A stretch of DNA of 64,000 bases from Caulobacteraceae bacterium (GTDB taxonomy: Bacteria; Pseudomonadota; Alphaproteobacteria; Caulobacterales; Aquidulcibacteraceae): contig JADJCG010000017.1 in assembly GCA_016703335.1 (NCBI GenBank), forward strand, positions 68,622-132,621. Direction: 5' to 3'. Positions within the stretch are counted from its first letter, which is position 1; every line of letters starts with the position of its first letter. A program made the position numbers and the translations under genes. Shown one piece after another: positions 27,364-36,619 of this stretch. The notes below the pieces were generated by a model. The model did no database searches, had not been told where the DNA came from, and saw nothing but the letters and a program-made list of their open reading frames with translations.

Positions 27364-27976
27364 ATGAACCTCTACGACCGCTACATCCTGCCCCGCTGCT
27401 TAGCATGGCCTGTTCTGCAATCCGGTTCGGATGCAGCGCGACAAGATGTGCCGCAAGCTGGGGCGTCGTGCTCGACTGGGCTTCGGCGCAGGCCTGAACC
27501 TGCCACACTACGATCCGCGCAAGGTGGTCAAACTTTATGCCTTGGAGCCAGCGGTAGGCATGCTGGCGCGCGCCCGCAAAGCAGCGCATCGCGCGGCTTT
27601 CCCCGTCGAAATCCTCGCCGAGAAAGCCGAGGCGCTGTCGCTCAAACGCCGGTGTGACACCGTGCTCGTCACCTATTCCCTGTGTACGATCCCAAACGCA
27701 GTCACAGCGCTTGAAGGCGCGCGGCGCGCACTCAAGCCTAGCGGACGCCTGCTGTTCTGCGAACACGGGTTGGCGCCCGATGACGGCGTGCGCCGCTGGC
27801 AGCAACGCATCGAGCCAGTCTGGAGCATGATTGGCGGCGGCTGCCATCTGACGCGTAACATACCAAAGCTGATCCGCGACGGCGGATTCACCATCGACGA
27901 GTTGGACACGATGTACCTACCCAAGTCGCCCAAATGGGCTGGCTTCAATTACTGGGGCGCCGCGCAACCGTGTTGA
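27364..27976 (+). pseudogene. Class I SAM-dependent methyltransferase, frameshifted near its 5' end
   Basis: The start MNLYDRYILP at 27364 is the typical opening of a small UbiE/Coq5-like methyltransferase family. One or two base losses between 27393 and 27430 move the frame to MQRDKMCRKLG, then FGAGLNLPHYDP (SAM-binding motif I), LYALEPAVGMLARARK (motif II), ALSLKRRCDTVLVTYSLCTI (motif III), GGRRALKPSGRLLF-like motif IV and the conserved ending FNYWGAAQPC. Apart from the N-terminal break the protein (about 200 residues) is well conserved. The substrate is unknown; members often act on lipids or quinones. Confidence 0.78.
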
Positions 27977-28107
27977 CGGCTGCCCAATTGAACCATTGCA
28001 CGCGCCATTGGACATGTTTCGCGACGTGCAGCGACGGAGAGACATCGCCGTTAGTAGTCACATCGCCCGAACGTTGAACACTTCCACAGAAGAGGCGCGG
28101 CGCCAAT

Positions 28108-28302
28108 TCACGCTCGCTTGGCCGGACAGGTAGTGAAGCCGAGCATTGCGTAGAGTGGACACCATCCGACAAGGCCCGTAACGAGCGGCACCAGGCCCAC
28201 GTAAGCCCAGGGTGTCTGCGGACCGATGAATGCGAGCGATAACACGCTCGCTCCGACAACAACGCGCAAGACCCGGTCAATCGCGCCTTCATTCGCCTTC
28301 AT
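28108..28302 (-). CDS. DUF2892 (YgaP-like transmembrane) protein
   Basis: The 64-residue protein has two transmembrane helices separated by a short turn: RVLRVVVGASVLSLAFIG and YVGLVPLVTGLVGWCPLY, then FTTCPA. The CPLY and TCP cysteines are typical of the YgaP C-terminal domain family found near rhodanese and sulfur-oxidation genes. The ATG at 28302 has a near-perfect Shine-Dalgarno AAGGAGG; the longer frame beginning at 28335 is not needed. A second family member lies at 35995, and both probably serve the sulfur/redox island. Confidence 0.85.
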   Translation of the reverse strand: MKANEGAIDRVLRVVVGASVLSLAFIGPQTPWAYVGLVPLVTGLVGWCPLYAMLGFTTCPAKRA

Positions 28303-28367
28303 GGTCGCCTCCTTTGTGTGGGACGTCGCAACCATGTCGAAGCCGAAGAAGGCTGTCGGTGACTAAG

Positions 28368-28990
28368 TCACACTTCGTCCGCCAGACGCTGCAAAGCGGC
28401 TCTGCGCAATACCTGTACTCTGCCGCGCGACAAAGCGGTATCCCCTGTTTCGCCATAGTCGAAAGTAGCCGGCTAACCGCCTCCCGCGCTGATCCGATCT
28501 CTATGGCCAGGTCTCGTGCGTAACCCGCGCCAAGCCATCACCATCGATCAATCGAACAAGCGCGGTGGCCACGCTGCTCAAGCCCGGTGAAAGCCAGAGC
28601 CTCCACCGTGCGTTCGAAGTCCACGAAGCGCTCGGCCACCGAGTTCATAACCGCGCTCCGAAACGCCGTGTCGTTGATCATGAGTTGATCAAATGCGCCA
28701 GGCGGAATGAGAAGCGCCTCTATCGCTTCCTCCACAACGCCTTCGGCGCCGTAAGCGCGATGCTGAACTAAGCATGTGAACGTCTACAGACATATCTCAC
28801 CGGGCTGGACACGATAGAGAACAATTTCTCGCCCGCTCGCCGAACTGATCGTCACTTTGATTAAGCCGCGCTCCAGGGCCAGAAACCCTGGACAGGGATC
28901 ACCACTGCGAAAAAGCCGATCGCCCACACCGGCCCTCATCGGTCTGACGCCTTGTGCCTTCTCAGCGTTCGACACCATCCGATTGACCAT
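28368..28990 (-). pseudogene. Crp/Fnr-family transcription regulator, nonsense codon plus frameshifts
   Basis: Joined frames give a cyclic-nucleotide-binding-like sensor domain (LFRSGDPCPGFLALERGLIK, SSASGREIVLYRVQPGEICL) and dimerisation helix (AVMNSVAERFVDFERTVEAL). A winged helix follows with LAIEIGSAREAVSRLLSTM and ends LSRGRVQVLRRAALQRLADEV at TGA 28368. The recognition helix keeps E-x-x-S-R, as in FNR and FixK, which read TTGA half-sites. An in-frame TAG interrupts the frame at about 28786-28784 where Gln is expected (GEICLQTFTCL), and one-base shifts occur near 28590, 28510 and 28430. The start is uncertain. It is the natural candidate to bind the TTGA-N6-TCAA boxes of this island. Confidence 0.75.
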
Positions 28991-29213
28991 CACGACTATC
29001 ACCCACCGGCGCTTGCGCCCTATCCGAGTAGGTAAGCGTAAGCCCTCGTAATAAACTGCGCGACCTGCTTGGTCGCTGCAAACGACGTCGCCGGTAATGC
29101 TCCGGCTCTTCGGCGTATGGTCGCCGGTTGCTGTCGTGCCTTGCAAAGCAACGCCGAGCAGGGAGACAGCCCGTTTGAGATCTTGCGCTGCCGTCTATGG
29201 CAGCAGACCAACC

Positions 29214-29703
29214 TTAGTCTTCCAACAGTGACCGCAACATCCATGCGGTCTTTTCATGGACGTTTAGCCGTTGCGTCAGCAGATCAGCAGTCGGTTGATC
29301 ATTGGCGCCTTCAACCAAGGGAAAGATGCCCCGGGCGGTTCGCGCAACGGCTTCGTGACCTTTGACGAGAACCCTTACCATCTCCAGCGCCTTGGGAGGA
29401 TTGGCTGGCGCATCCTTGACCGAGCTGAGGCGACCGAACTCGCCATAGCTTCCCGGTGCATGATGACCAAGCGCGCGAATGCGCTCAGCGATCGGATCCA
29501 CTGCATTCCACAATTCCGTACTGGGTCATGAACATCACGTGCAGCGTGTTGAACATCGGCCCTGTCACGTTCCAGTGAAAATTGTGCGTCGTCAGATAAA
29601 GCGTGTATGTATCAGCCAAGAGCTTCGACAGCTCGATGGCGATCTGCGCACGATCCTCCGCCGAGATGCCGATTTCGATGTGTCTCGCGTCCGCTTTCGC
29701 CAT
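29214..29703 (-). CDS. dps: Dps ferritin-like DNA-protection protein, frameshifted near 29517
   Basis: The first part (MAKADARHIEIGISAEDRAQ) continues through TLYLTTHNFHWNVTGPMFNT, the Dps ferroxidase signature, to MFMTQY. After loss of about two bases near 29517 the second frame gives WNAVDPIAERIRALGHHAPG and ends with TAWMLRSLLED. The restored length is about 164 residues, normal for Dps, which forms dodecamers that oxidise Fe(II) with peroxide and shield DNA. GAGGAG lies 7 bases before the ATG at 29703. The gene lies between the RND pump and the Crp/Fnr gene on the same strand. Confidence 0.88.
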
Positions 29704-29809
29704 ACTGGCACTCCTCACTTTAACAACATGGGCACTGGCTTACCGCTCTGCCAGCGACCGCCGTGCGACAGAAGCGACAGAGTCCTCATTGGTTTGCATA
29801 TCGCTTCTC

Positions 29810-32800
29810 CTATTCAGCGGCTTTCAGTTTCGGAAGGTGTGGGTCCGCGATGTTGGGGGTGGCGTCCAGTGGCCTCTCGTCGTCGCGCATCACAACGTAA
29901 ATCGCTGGGATCACCAGCACCGTAAGCAGTGTCGATGAGGCGAGACCGAAAAGCAGCGAGATCGCGAGCCCTTGGAAGATCGGATCGAACAGAATGACGG
30001 TCGCGCCGATCATTGCGGCAAGCGCCGTAAGCATGATCGGCTTGAACCGAATGGCCCCGGCTTCCAGCAATACGTCACGGAGCGGACGCTCCGCCGTTTT
30101 GGCGTGGCGGATGAAGTCCACTAGCAGAATCGAGTTTCTGACAATGATGCCCGCAAGCGCGATGAAACCGATCATCGACGTCGCCGTAAATGGCGCATTG
30201 AAGAGGATGTGTCCGATCACGATGCCGATGAGTGTGAGCGGGATCGGCGTCAAAATGACCAGAGGCAGTTTGAAGCTTTTGAACTGCGCCACGACAAGAA
30301 TGTAGATGGCGAGGATCGCCACCATGAACGCGGCGCCCATATCGCGGAAGGTCACGTAGGTGATCTCCCACTCGCCATCCCACAAAATCGAAGGCGCGTT
30401 TTCGTTCGCCGGCTGGCCGTGCATTAAGATTTGCGGCCGCTCTACAGCGCCCCAATCGTGCTCGCGGACGAGCCGCTCCACATCGAGCATCCCGTAGATC
30501 GGCGCCTCATACGCGCCGGCAAGTTCCGCCATCACCATTTCGGCGTAGCGACCGTTGCGGCGGAAGATGGGATATGATCCCTCTTCCTCCTGCGCCGACA
30601 CCGACTCGCCCAGTTCGACGAGGCGAACTCCGTTCTGCGTCGCTGCCACGGGCATGGATGCCAGTGCTGATTCCAAGACCGCGCTGACTGCGGCAGTCGC
30701 ACCGCGATCTCGATTGGATTGCGTCCTTCGCCGCGATGCGAGTAGCCAATCACTTGACCGCCCATCGCGACCGCAACGCTATCCATCATGTCGCGTTCGG
30801 ACACGCCGAAGAATTCTATCTGCTCGCGGTTGGGCGTGAGGCGCAGGCGAGGCCGCGGAACGCCATAACCATTGTCGATATCCACCAGATACGGAACCTG
30901 GCGAAAGATGTCCTGCAGCTGTCGCGCCGCCTCGCGGCGGGTTTGCGCATCTGGACCGTACACTTCCGCCAGCAACGTCGCGATAACTGGCGGACCAGGC
31001 GGCACCTCGACGACGCGGATGACCGATCCTTCCGGCAACGAGAGAGCCTGGAGGCGCTGGCGCAGATCAAGTGCGATGGCGTGGCTCGTACGGCTGCGCT
31101 CGCCTTTTGGCAGCAGGGTCAATTGCAGATCACCCAATTCCGGGCGCTGGCGCATATAATAGTGCCGAACGAGGCCGTTGAAGTTGAAGGGCGCAGCCGT
31201 GCCCGCATACGCATCCACGGATACGACTTCGGGCACGCTTTGCGAGATGCCGGCGGCTTCGATGAGGACGCGCTCGGTAGCCTCTAGTGAGGCGCCCTCA
31301 GGCAGATCGACAACAACTTGCACTTCGGATTTGTTGTCGAACGGCAGCAGCTTCACACGCACTGTGCGCGTGGCGAATAGCGTGCAGGCAACCAAAGTCG
31401 CGACACCAACAATGACCAAAAACCGGCGCGCCCCTTTGCGGGAGCGAATAATGGGCGCGGCGACGCGGCGATAAAGCCGCCCGAACAAGCCTTCTTCGTC
31501 GTGCCGGTGCGCTGACCCTTGCGCCGTAGCGGCCTCATTCTTCGGCGCAAACTTGAGCATCAGCCAAGGAGCGATGACGACTGCGACGAAGAATGAAAAC
31601 AGCATTGCTGCCGAGGCATTGGCCGGGATCGGCGCCATGTAGGGGCCCATCAATCCGGAAACGAACATCATGGGCAGCAACGCCGCTACGACAGTGAGCG
31701 TTGCGACGATTGTCGGATTGCCAACTTCGGCGACGGCCGCGATGGCGGCGTCGACGCGCGAACGGCCATCACGCGCGGCCCAATGGCGCGCGATATTCTC
31801 GATGATTACGATTGCGTCGTCGACGAGAATGCCAATGGAAAAAATGATGGCAAACAGGCTGACGCGATTGATTGTGTAGCCCATGAGGTTAGACGCGAAC
31901 AACGTGAGCAGGATCGTGGTCGGGATCACCACGGCCGTCACCATCGCCTCGCGCCGCCCAATAGCGAAGAAAATCAGCGCAACAATGGAGAGCGTCGCCA
32001 AGCCAAGGTGCAACAGCAGCTCGTTCGCCTTTTCATTCGCGGTCTCGCCGTAATTGCGCGTGATGGCGACGTCTACGCCTTGTGGGATCAAGCTTCCTTC
32101 CAGCGCGCTTAACCGCGCCTCGACAGCCTGAGAAACGACGACGGCATTGGCGCCGTCTCGCTTGGCGACGGCGAGACTTACCGCTGGCGCCATACGTTGA
32201 TGTTCGCCCTCGCGCGTGAAGCGCCAAACACGAGCTTGATCCTCGCGAGGCCCGAAAGTCACCTCGGCGATATCACGGATATAGACGGTTCGGCCGTCAG
32301 CCGCTTGCACCGTAAGCAGGCCGATCTCCGCCGGATCATCCAACGTTTCGCCAACGGCGGTGGCGTTTGTGCCCTCGCGTCCACGCAGATCTCCGCCGGG
32401 GAACGCGCGGTTCGCATTGCGAACGGCTTCGATAACGCGGCCCAGCGGTACGCCATAGAGAGCGAGGCGACCGGGATCAGGAGCGACACGAATTTCCTGT
32501 GGCCGCCCTCCAACGATGAAGGTCAGACCCACATCGTCCACCTTCATCAGCTCGCTCTGAAGCTCGTCAGCGACCCGGTAAAGCGCACTATCATCCCACC
32601 GGTCCGCAGCGACCGCGCTCGGAGAGAGCGTGATCACCATAATCGGCACATCGTTGACGCCGCGCGCCACGATCTGCGGCTCTGGTATGCCAACCGGAAT
32701 GCGGTCGTAGTTCGCGCGGATTTCTTGCTGGATGCGAACGATCGCATCGTCGGGATCTGTGCCAACGAGAAAGCGCGCCGTTACAAGGACGCGATCATCT

Positions 32801-33069
32801 TCTGTCTGGCTGTAGACGTGCTCGACACCCTCGATGCCCCTAACGATTGTCTCAAGCGGCTTGGTTATGAGTTCAACAGCGTCGGGCGCACGTAGTCCAT
32901 CGGCCCGGACGCTGATGTCGACAAGCGGCACCGAAATTTGCGGCTCTTCTTCGCGCGGTATCGTGAAAAGCGCGAGCAGCCCTACCGCCAGAGCCGTCAA
33001 CAAGAAGAGCGGCGTGAGTGGTGAGCGAATCGTGCTCTTCGTCAGCGAACCGGAAATGCCGAGGCTCAT
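29810..33069 (-). CDS. RND-family efflux permease (AcrB/HAE-like), frameshifted near 30690
   Basis: Restored, this is a protein of about 1086 residues with the RND layout: N-terminal helix (LTPLFLLTALAVGLLALFTI), a large periplasmic loop (LETIVRGIEGVEHVYSQTED), a first block of membrane helices including GILVDDAIVIIENIARHWA (proton-relay Asp pair of TM4), a second loop, and a final membrane block (MIGFIALAGIIVRNSILLVD). The frame changes near 30690 within RLPQSAR...LESALASMP. GGAGG lies 7 bases before the ATG at 33069. It pairs with the adaptor just upstream; no TolC-type outer-membrane partner is in the window. The substrate is not evident; hydrophobic or metal compounds are possible. Confidence 0.92.
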
Positions 33070-33106
33070 GTCCGCGCCTCCGGGAGGAACTATGACATCC
33101 CCTGGT

Positions 33107-34099
33107 TCAAGACCGGACAGTATTTCCACACCGTCCGCCATCGCCTCCGGTCGGAACGGCGCCGCCGCGTTGGACCGGCGCATCAATGACAGCGCCTTCT
33201 GCGCGCATCAGGCGCACATAGTCGACACCATACCTAGTCTGGATATAGCGCGCCGGGATGACTATGGCCTCGCGCTGGCCCGCTGGGATCAAGACACGCA
33301 CGCGCGCGCCGACAAACCCGCCTTCAAGTCCGCGCGCATCCAAATCGGCCATGACGCGGCCGTTCTCGATTGCCGGATAGACCTGCCGCACGCGCACAGA
33401 GAGCGCCTCGGCGCCGTCATGTGCGTCGAGAATGCGGATGTCCTGCCCTTCTTGAATGTATTGCGCTTGTCCCTCAGGCAGTTCCAATCGAAGCACGCGC
33501 GCACCGGTGGCGATCGCAACGACAACTTCGCCAGGCATCACCACGGCGCCCTGCGGGATCGGCGCGCGTGTGACCCGACCATCCGCAGGGGCAAGCACCC
33601 GCCCCTGCGAGCTGGCCTCAGATAGAGCGCCGCCCTGCGAACGTGCGGCGCGCAGCTGAGCCTCCGCCGCGCGTGTTTCCGCATTGATCTGGTCCATACG
33701 GGCCTGGGCGAGGAAGCCGCGGTCAAACAACACTTGAAAGCGCGCTTGATCAGCTCGCGCGCGCTCTGCGGCCGCTTCTGCTGCGGCCACAGTGGCCGCG
33801 CCAGCCTGCGCCTCGAGCGCTAGGCGCTGATCACTAATGATCGCGACGACCTGTCCGCGGCGCACCTGATCACCTTCGCGCACCAAGAGGCGACTGAGCG
33901 TGCCCCCGATACGGGCGCGCGCATCTCCAACATCGCGGCTTGTCAGGATCGCCGACACCGTCTTGTAGTCGGGAACCACGGCTCGCTGGATCACCAATTG
34001 CTCTGCAGGCGGGGCAGAGGGCGCGTGCGCGACAGGCAGTTGGCGTCCGCAGGCGCCAAGCAGCACCAGTGCCGCAAGCAATCCTTGAGCTCGCCTCAT
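33107..34099 (-). CDS. RND efflux periplasmic adaptor lipoprotein, 3' end frameshifted
   Basis: From the ATG at 34099 (GAGGAG 6-7 bases upstream) the protein begins with a lipoprotein signal (LLAALVLLGACGRQ). The membrane-fusion-protein layout follows: lipoyl-like half-motif (GGTLSRLLVREGDQVRRGQ), a coiled hairpin (AAVAAAEAAAERARADQARF, rich in Ala), the second lipoyl half (GRVTRAPIPQGAVVMPGE) and beta-barrel. Near 33135 the frame breaks; the usual ending DGVEILSGLEPGDVIVPPGG lies in the frame that also encodes the pump, so the true stop is probably near 33070. An FNR-like box lies at 34145-34158. Confidence 0.9.
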   Translation of the reverse strand: MRRAQGLLAALVLLGACGRQLPVAHAPSAPPAEQLVIQRAVVPDYKTVSAILTSRDVGDARARIGGTLSRLLVREGDQVRRGQVVAIISDQRLALEAQAGAATVAAAEAAAERARADQARFQVLFDRGFLAQARMDQINAETRAAEAQLRAARSQGGALSEASSQGRVLAPADGRVTRAPIPQGAVVMPGEVVVAIATGARVLRLELPEGQAQYIQEGQDIRILDAHDGAEALSVRVRQVYPAIENGRVMADLDARGLEGGFVGARVRVLIPAGQREAIVIPARYIQTRYGVDYVRLMRAEGAVIDAPVQRGGAVPTGGDGGRCGNTVRS

Positions 34100-34144
34100 C
34101 GCCGACTCCTCACCTGACCCTGCGACGCTACGGCTCGTCTGACC

Positions 34145-34158
34145 TTGCGTGAGATCAA
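34145..34158 (-). promoter_or_regulatory. FNR/FixK-like box upstream of the RND adaptor
   Basis: TTGCGTGAGATCAA has one mismatch to TTGA-N6-TCAA. Its centre is 52.5 bases from the adaptor ATG (34099), the same distance as for the box before the histidine kinase gene. Confidence 0.45.
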
Positions 34159-34212
34159 GGCGGCGACTGCCAGAACAGCAATCTTCTTGGCACAGCAGGC
34201 TCGCATACTTGC

Positions 34213-34240
34213 GCATATACGCATGTTCTAATATATATGC
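34213..34240. promoter_or_regulatory. Putative ArsR (SqrR/BigR-like) operator upstream of the SQR-like gene
   Basis: GCATATA (34213-34219) and TATATGC (34234-34240) are perfect inverted half-sites 14 bases apart in a very AT-rich patch. The complement contains ATATATTAG, which recurs upstream of the ArsR gene (36538-36546). The element lies 31-59 bases before the ATG at 34272. Confidence 0.6.
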
Positions 34241-34271
34241 AACGACGCCCGGAGCGTCGGGAGGAAAGAAG

Positions 34272-35552
34272 ATGGCGACCATTGCAGTACTTGGCGCCGG
34301 CCTAGGCGGAGTTCTGGCAGCCTATGAACTCAAAGCCGAAGCGAGCGCCTCAGACAGAGTCGTCCTCATTTCAAAAGGCGATACCTACCACTTCGTCCCC
34401 TCCAATCCCTGGGTAGCGGTCAGCTGGCGGGAGCGCGCCGCGATCGAGGTGCAACTGCCATCCGTGATGAAACGCAAGGGGATCGAGTTCCTGTCGATGG
34501 GCGCAAAGCGCGTCCATCCTGCCGAAAACCGGCTTGAGCTGAGCGATGGGACGTCGCTCGTTTACGACTATCTCGTCATCGCAACAGGACCCGATCTCGC
34601 GTTCGACGAGATTGAGGGCCTTGGACCCGAACGGTTCACCCAATCGATCTGCCACGTGGATCACGCGGAACGCACCGCGACAGCATTTGACCTGTTCTGC
34701 GACGCGCCCGGTCCCATCGTAGTCGGCGCCGTTCAGGGCGCCTCGTGTTATGGACCTGCCTACGAATTCGCGATGATCCTCGATACTGAGCTTCGGCGCC
34801 GTAAGCTGCGCGACCAAGTGCCTATGACGTTCGTTACCGCCGAACCTTATGTCGGCCACCTTGGTCTCGATGGCGTTGGGGATACGAAGGGCTTGCTCGA
34901 AAGCGAAATGCGCGAGCGGCACATCAAATGGATCACCAACGCTCGCGTCGCCAAAGTCGAAGCCGGCAAAATGACGGTTGAAGAGCTAAGCGACGACGGC
35001 GCCGTCAAGACTACTCACGAACTGCCCTTCAAGTTCTCGATGATGCTCCCCGCCTTCCGAGGCGTTCCAGCGATCTCGGGCATCGAAGGGTTGGTCAACC
35101 CGCGCGGGTTCGTCGTTGTCGATAAATACCAGCGCAATCCCACTTATCCGAATGTGTTCGGTATTGGCGTCGCGGTTGCCATTCCGCCAACGGGCAAGAC
35201 GCCCGTTCCTGTTGGCGTCCCCAAAACCGGTTTCATGATTGAGTCCATGGTCACCGCGACGGCCAAGAACATCGGCGCATTGCTGCGCAAGAAAGCGCCG
35301 CAAGAACAAGCGACGTGGAACGCGGTCTGTCTCGCCGATTTCGGCGATGAAGGCGTTGCCTTCATCGCCCAACCGCAAATCCCCCCGCGCAATGTCAATT
35401 GGTCCGCCCACGGCAAATGGGTGCACCTCGCGAAAGAGCAGTTCGAGAAATATTTCCTCGGCAAGCTTCGGCGCGGCCAAAGCGAGACATTCTATGAGGC
35501 GCTCGCTCTTAAGGTCTTAGGCATCGCCAAACTGAAAGAGACCAAACGATGA
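34272..35552 (+). CDS. Sulfide:quinone oxidoreductase-like FAD flavoprotein
   Basis: The 426-residue flavoprotein of the SQR/flavocytochrome c family begins IAVLGAGLGGVLAAYELKAE (FAD-binding GxGxxG), then YDYLVIATGPDL. The key cysteines are visible: SICHVDHAE near 130 and GASCYGPAYEFAM near 160, the position of the active-site Cys in SQR. Another Cys lies in NAVCLADFGDEG. The C-terminal region has YPNVFGIGVAVAIPPTGKTP and a membrane-associated amphipathic end. It probably oxidises sulfide to polysulfide with quinone as acceptor. The ATG at 34272 has GGAGGAAAGAAG upstream. The stop overlaps the trxC start (ATGA). Confidence 0.85.
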   Translation: MATIAVLGAGLGGVLAAYELKAEASASDRVVLISKGDTYHFVPSNPWVAVSWRERAAIEVQLPSVMKRKGIEFLSMGAKRVHPAENRLELSDGTSLVYDYLVIATGPDLAFDEIEGLGPERFTQSICHVDHAERTATAFDLFCDAPGPIVVGAVQGASCYGPAYEFAMILDTELRRRKLRDQVPMTFVTAEPYVGHLGLDGVGDTKGLLESEMRERHIKWITNARVAKVEAGKMTVEELSDDGAVKTTHELPFKFSMMLPAFRGVPAISGIEGLVNPRGFVVVDKYQRNPTYPNVFGIGVAVAIPPTGKTPVPVGVPKTGFMIESMVTATAKNIGALLRKKAPQEQATWNAVCLADFGDEGVAFIAQPQIPPRNVNWSAHGKWVHLAKEQFEKYFLGKLRRGQSETFYEALALKVLGIAKLKETKR

Positions 35553-35923
35553 GCCAAGTTGCCTGTCCCTCTTGCGGCATCGGCAATCGCGTCGGCGCTG
35601 GCGATCCGCACGCCGCCAAGTGCGGTCGTTGTGGCGAACAACTCTTCGCAGGCGCGCCGATCGATGTCGACGACGCTGCCTTCGCGGCGCACCTCAAGCT
35701 CAGCTCGGCGCCGGTACTCGTCGATGTCTGGGCGCCCTGGTGCGGCCCGTGTCGCATGATGGCGCCCACTTTCGCTGCGGCCGCTCAGCACTTCGAACCC
35801 GATGTGCGTTTCTTGAAACTCAATGCCGATCAAACGCGCGCCCCAGCCCAACTCGGTGTTCGCGGCATTCCCGCGCTCATCCTCTTCCACAACGGCCGCG
35901 AGGTTGCTCGCCAAGCGGGCTAA
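35549..35923 (+). CDS. trxC: Thioredoxin 2 (TrxC) with premature stop
   Basis: The 124-residue product has the TrxC N-terminal zinc ribbon (CPSCG near 7 and CGRCGEQ near 27) and a thioredoxin domain with active site WCGPC near 67 and the cis-Pro segment RGIPALILF near 108. TrxC reduces disulfides, persulfides and peroxiredoxins in the cytosol. The TAA at 35921 cuts the last helix. Reading on in the same frame gives MTADQLNAWLSRALAPLS, the expected ending, to TGA 35998, which overlaps the next ATG at 35995. The ancestral gene therefore ended at 35998, and the current protein lacks about 24 residues. Confidence 0.9.
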   Translation: MSQVACPSCGIGNRVGAGDPHAAKCGRCGEQLFAGAPIDVDDAAFAAHLKLSSAPVLVDVWAPWCGPCRMMAPTFAAAAQHFEPDVRFLKLNADQTRAPAQLGVRGIPALILFHNGREVARQAG

Positions 35924-35994
35924 ATGACGGCCGACCAATTGAACGCATGGCTTAGCCGCGCACTGGCGCCGCTCTCGGTTACGGAGAAACAATC

Positions 35995-36198
35995 ATGACG
36001 ATTGATCGTGCTGTTTTCGCATTCGCCGGCATCGTGGTGCTGGCCGGATTGGCGCTGGCCATTTGGGTTCACCCCTATTGGGTGCTCCTGTCAGCCTTCG
36101 CCGGCCTCAACATGTTTCAAGCAGCGTTCACCGGATTTTGCCCGGCGGCGATGGTTTTCAAACGGCTGGGTTTCAAGCCAGGCATCTTGTTCAAATAA
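35995..36198 (+). CDS. DUF2892 (YgaP-like transmembrane) protein
   Basis: The 67-residue protein has two membrane helices (AFAGIVVLAGLALAIWV and WVLLSAFAGLNMFQAAF), followed by FCPAAMVFKRLGFKPG; the single Cys in TGFCPA matches the family. It is the third gene of the SQR-TrxC-DUF2892 operon and overlaps the ancestral trxC stop. Proteins of this type often accompany rhodanese or SQR genes and may help handle sulfane sulfur at the membrane; that role is inferred. Confidence 0.88.
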   Translation: MTIDRAVFAFAGIVVLAGLALAIWVHPYWVLLSAFAGLNMFQAAFTGFCPAAMVFKRLGFKPGILFK

Positions 36199-36200
36199 AA

Positions 36201-36521
36201 TCACTTGCCGCCATATAATTCGCAGAGCGCACCGACAAGCTTCTGAGCCGTAGGATTGGCAAGACGATAGTAAACGTTCTGACCTTCTCGTCGAGTTGCA
36301 ACAAGGCCGTGCGCGCGGAGCTTCGCCAGATGCTGTGACAGCGCAGACTGGGTGAGGTTCACATACTCACCCAATTCTGAGACTGCCATTTCGTCGGCGC
36401 TTAGCCGGCAAAGGATGATGAGCCGCTGATCGTTCGCGAGCAATTTGAGAAGCTCTGCGGCCTCACCGGCCCTGCTCTCAAGATCTCGTATTGCTTTCTT
36501 GTTTTTCGTCGCCGTGGCCAT
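36201..36521 (-). CDS. ArsR-family repressor of SqrR/BigR type
   Basis: The 106-residue winged-helix protein has ELLKLLANDQRLIILCRLS, then NLTQSALSQHLAKLRAHGLV (recognition helix) and GQNVYYRLANPTAQKLV (wing). Counted from the ATG at 36521 it has cysteines at 38 (LIILCRL) and 100 (ALCELYGGK), the two positions that form a tetrasulfide or disulfide in the persulfide sensors SqrR and BigR; the metal-binding ELCVCDL motif of ArsR/SmtB is absent. AGGAG lies 7 bases before this ATG, so the upstream ATG at 36539 is less likely. The neighbouring SQR and TrxC genes support a reactive-sulfur sensor. Confidence 0.85.
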   Translation of the reverse strand: MATATKNKKAIRDLESRAGEAAELLKLLANDQRLIILCRLSADEMAVSELGEYVNLTQSALSQHLAKLRAHGLVATRREGQNVYYRLANPTAQKLVGALCELYGGK

Positions 36522-36535
36522 CAAACGCTCCTGCG

Positions 36536-36550
36536 ACATATATTAGCATC
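36536..36550. promoter_or_regulatory. Putative ArsR autoregulatory operator
   Basis: ACATATATTAGCATC shares the 9-mer ATATATTAG and flanking CAT with the element upstream of the SQR-like gene (34213-34240). It lies 15-29 bases before the ArsR ATG at 36521. Confidence 0.5.
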
Positions 36551-36571
36551 CACGCATGTTTTGCCAACTCC

Positions 36572-36585
36572 TTGATGCGGATCAA
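36572..36585 (+). promoter_or_regulatory. Perfect FNR-type box upstream of the ferredoxin reductase
   Basis: TTGATGCGGATCAA is the exact consensus TTGAT-N4-ATCAA. Its centre is 41.5 bases upstream of the A at 36620, the classic class II FNR position; the A is also the first base of the likely start codon, implying a leaderless transcript. Confidence 0.7.
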
Positions 36586-36619
36586 ACCCGCGCACTGCGC
36601 CCTGCCGCAAACACAGCAT

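Noticed and set aside
28676..28690. TTGATCATGAGTTGATCAA as a further FNR box
   Set aside because: The half-sites are spaced wrongly for TTGAT-N4-ATCAA, and the sequence lies within the Crp/Fnr coding region.
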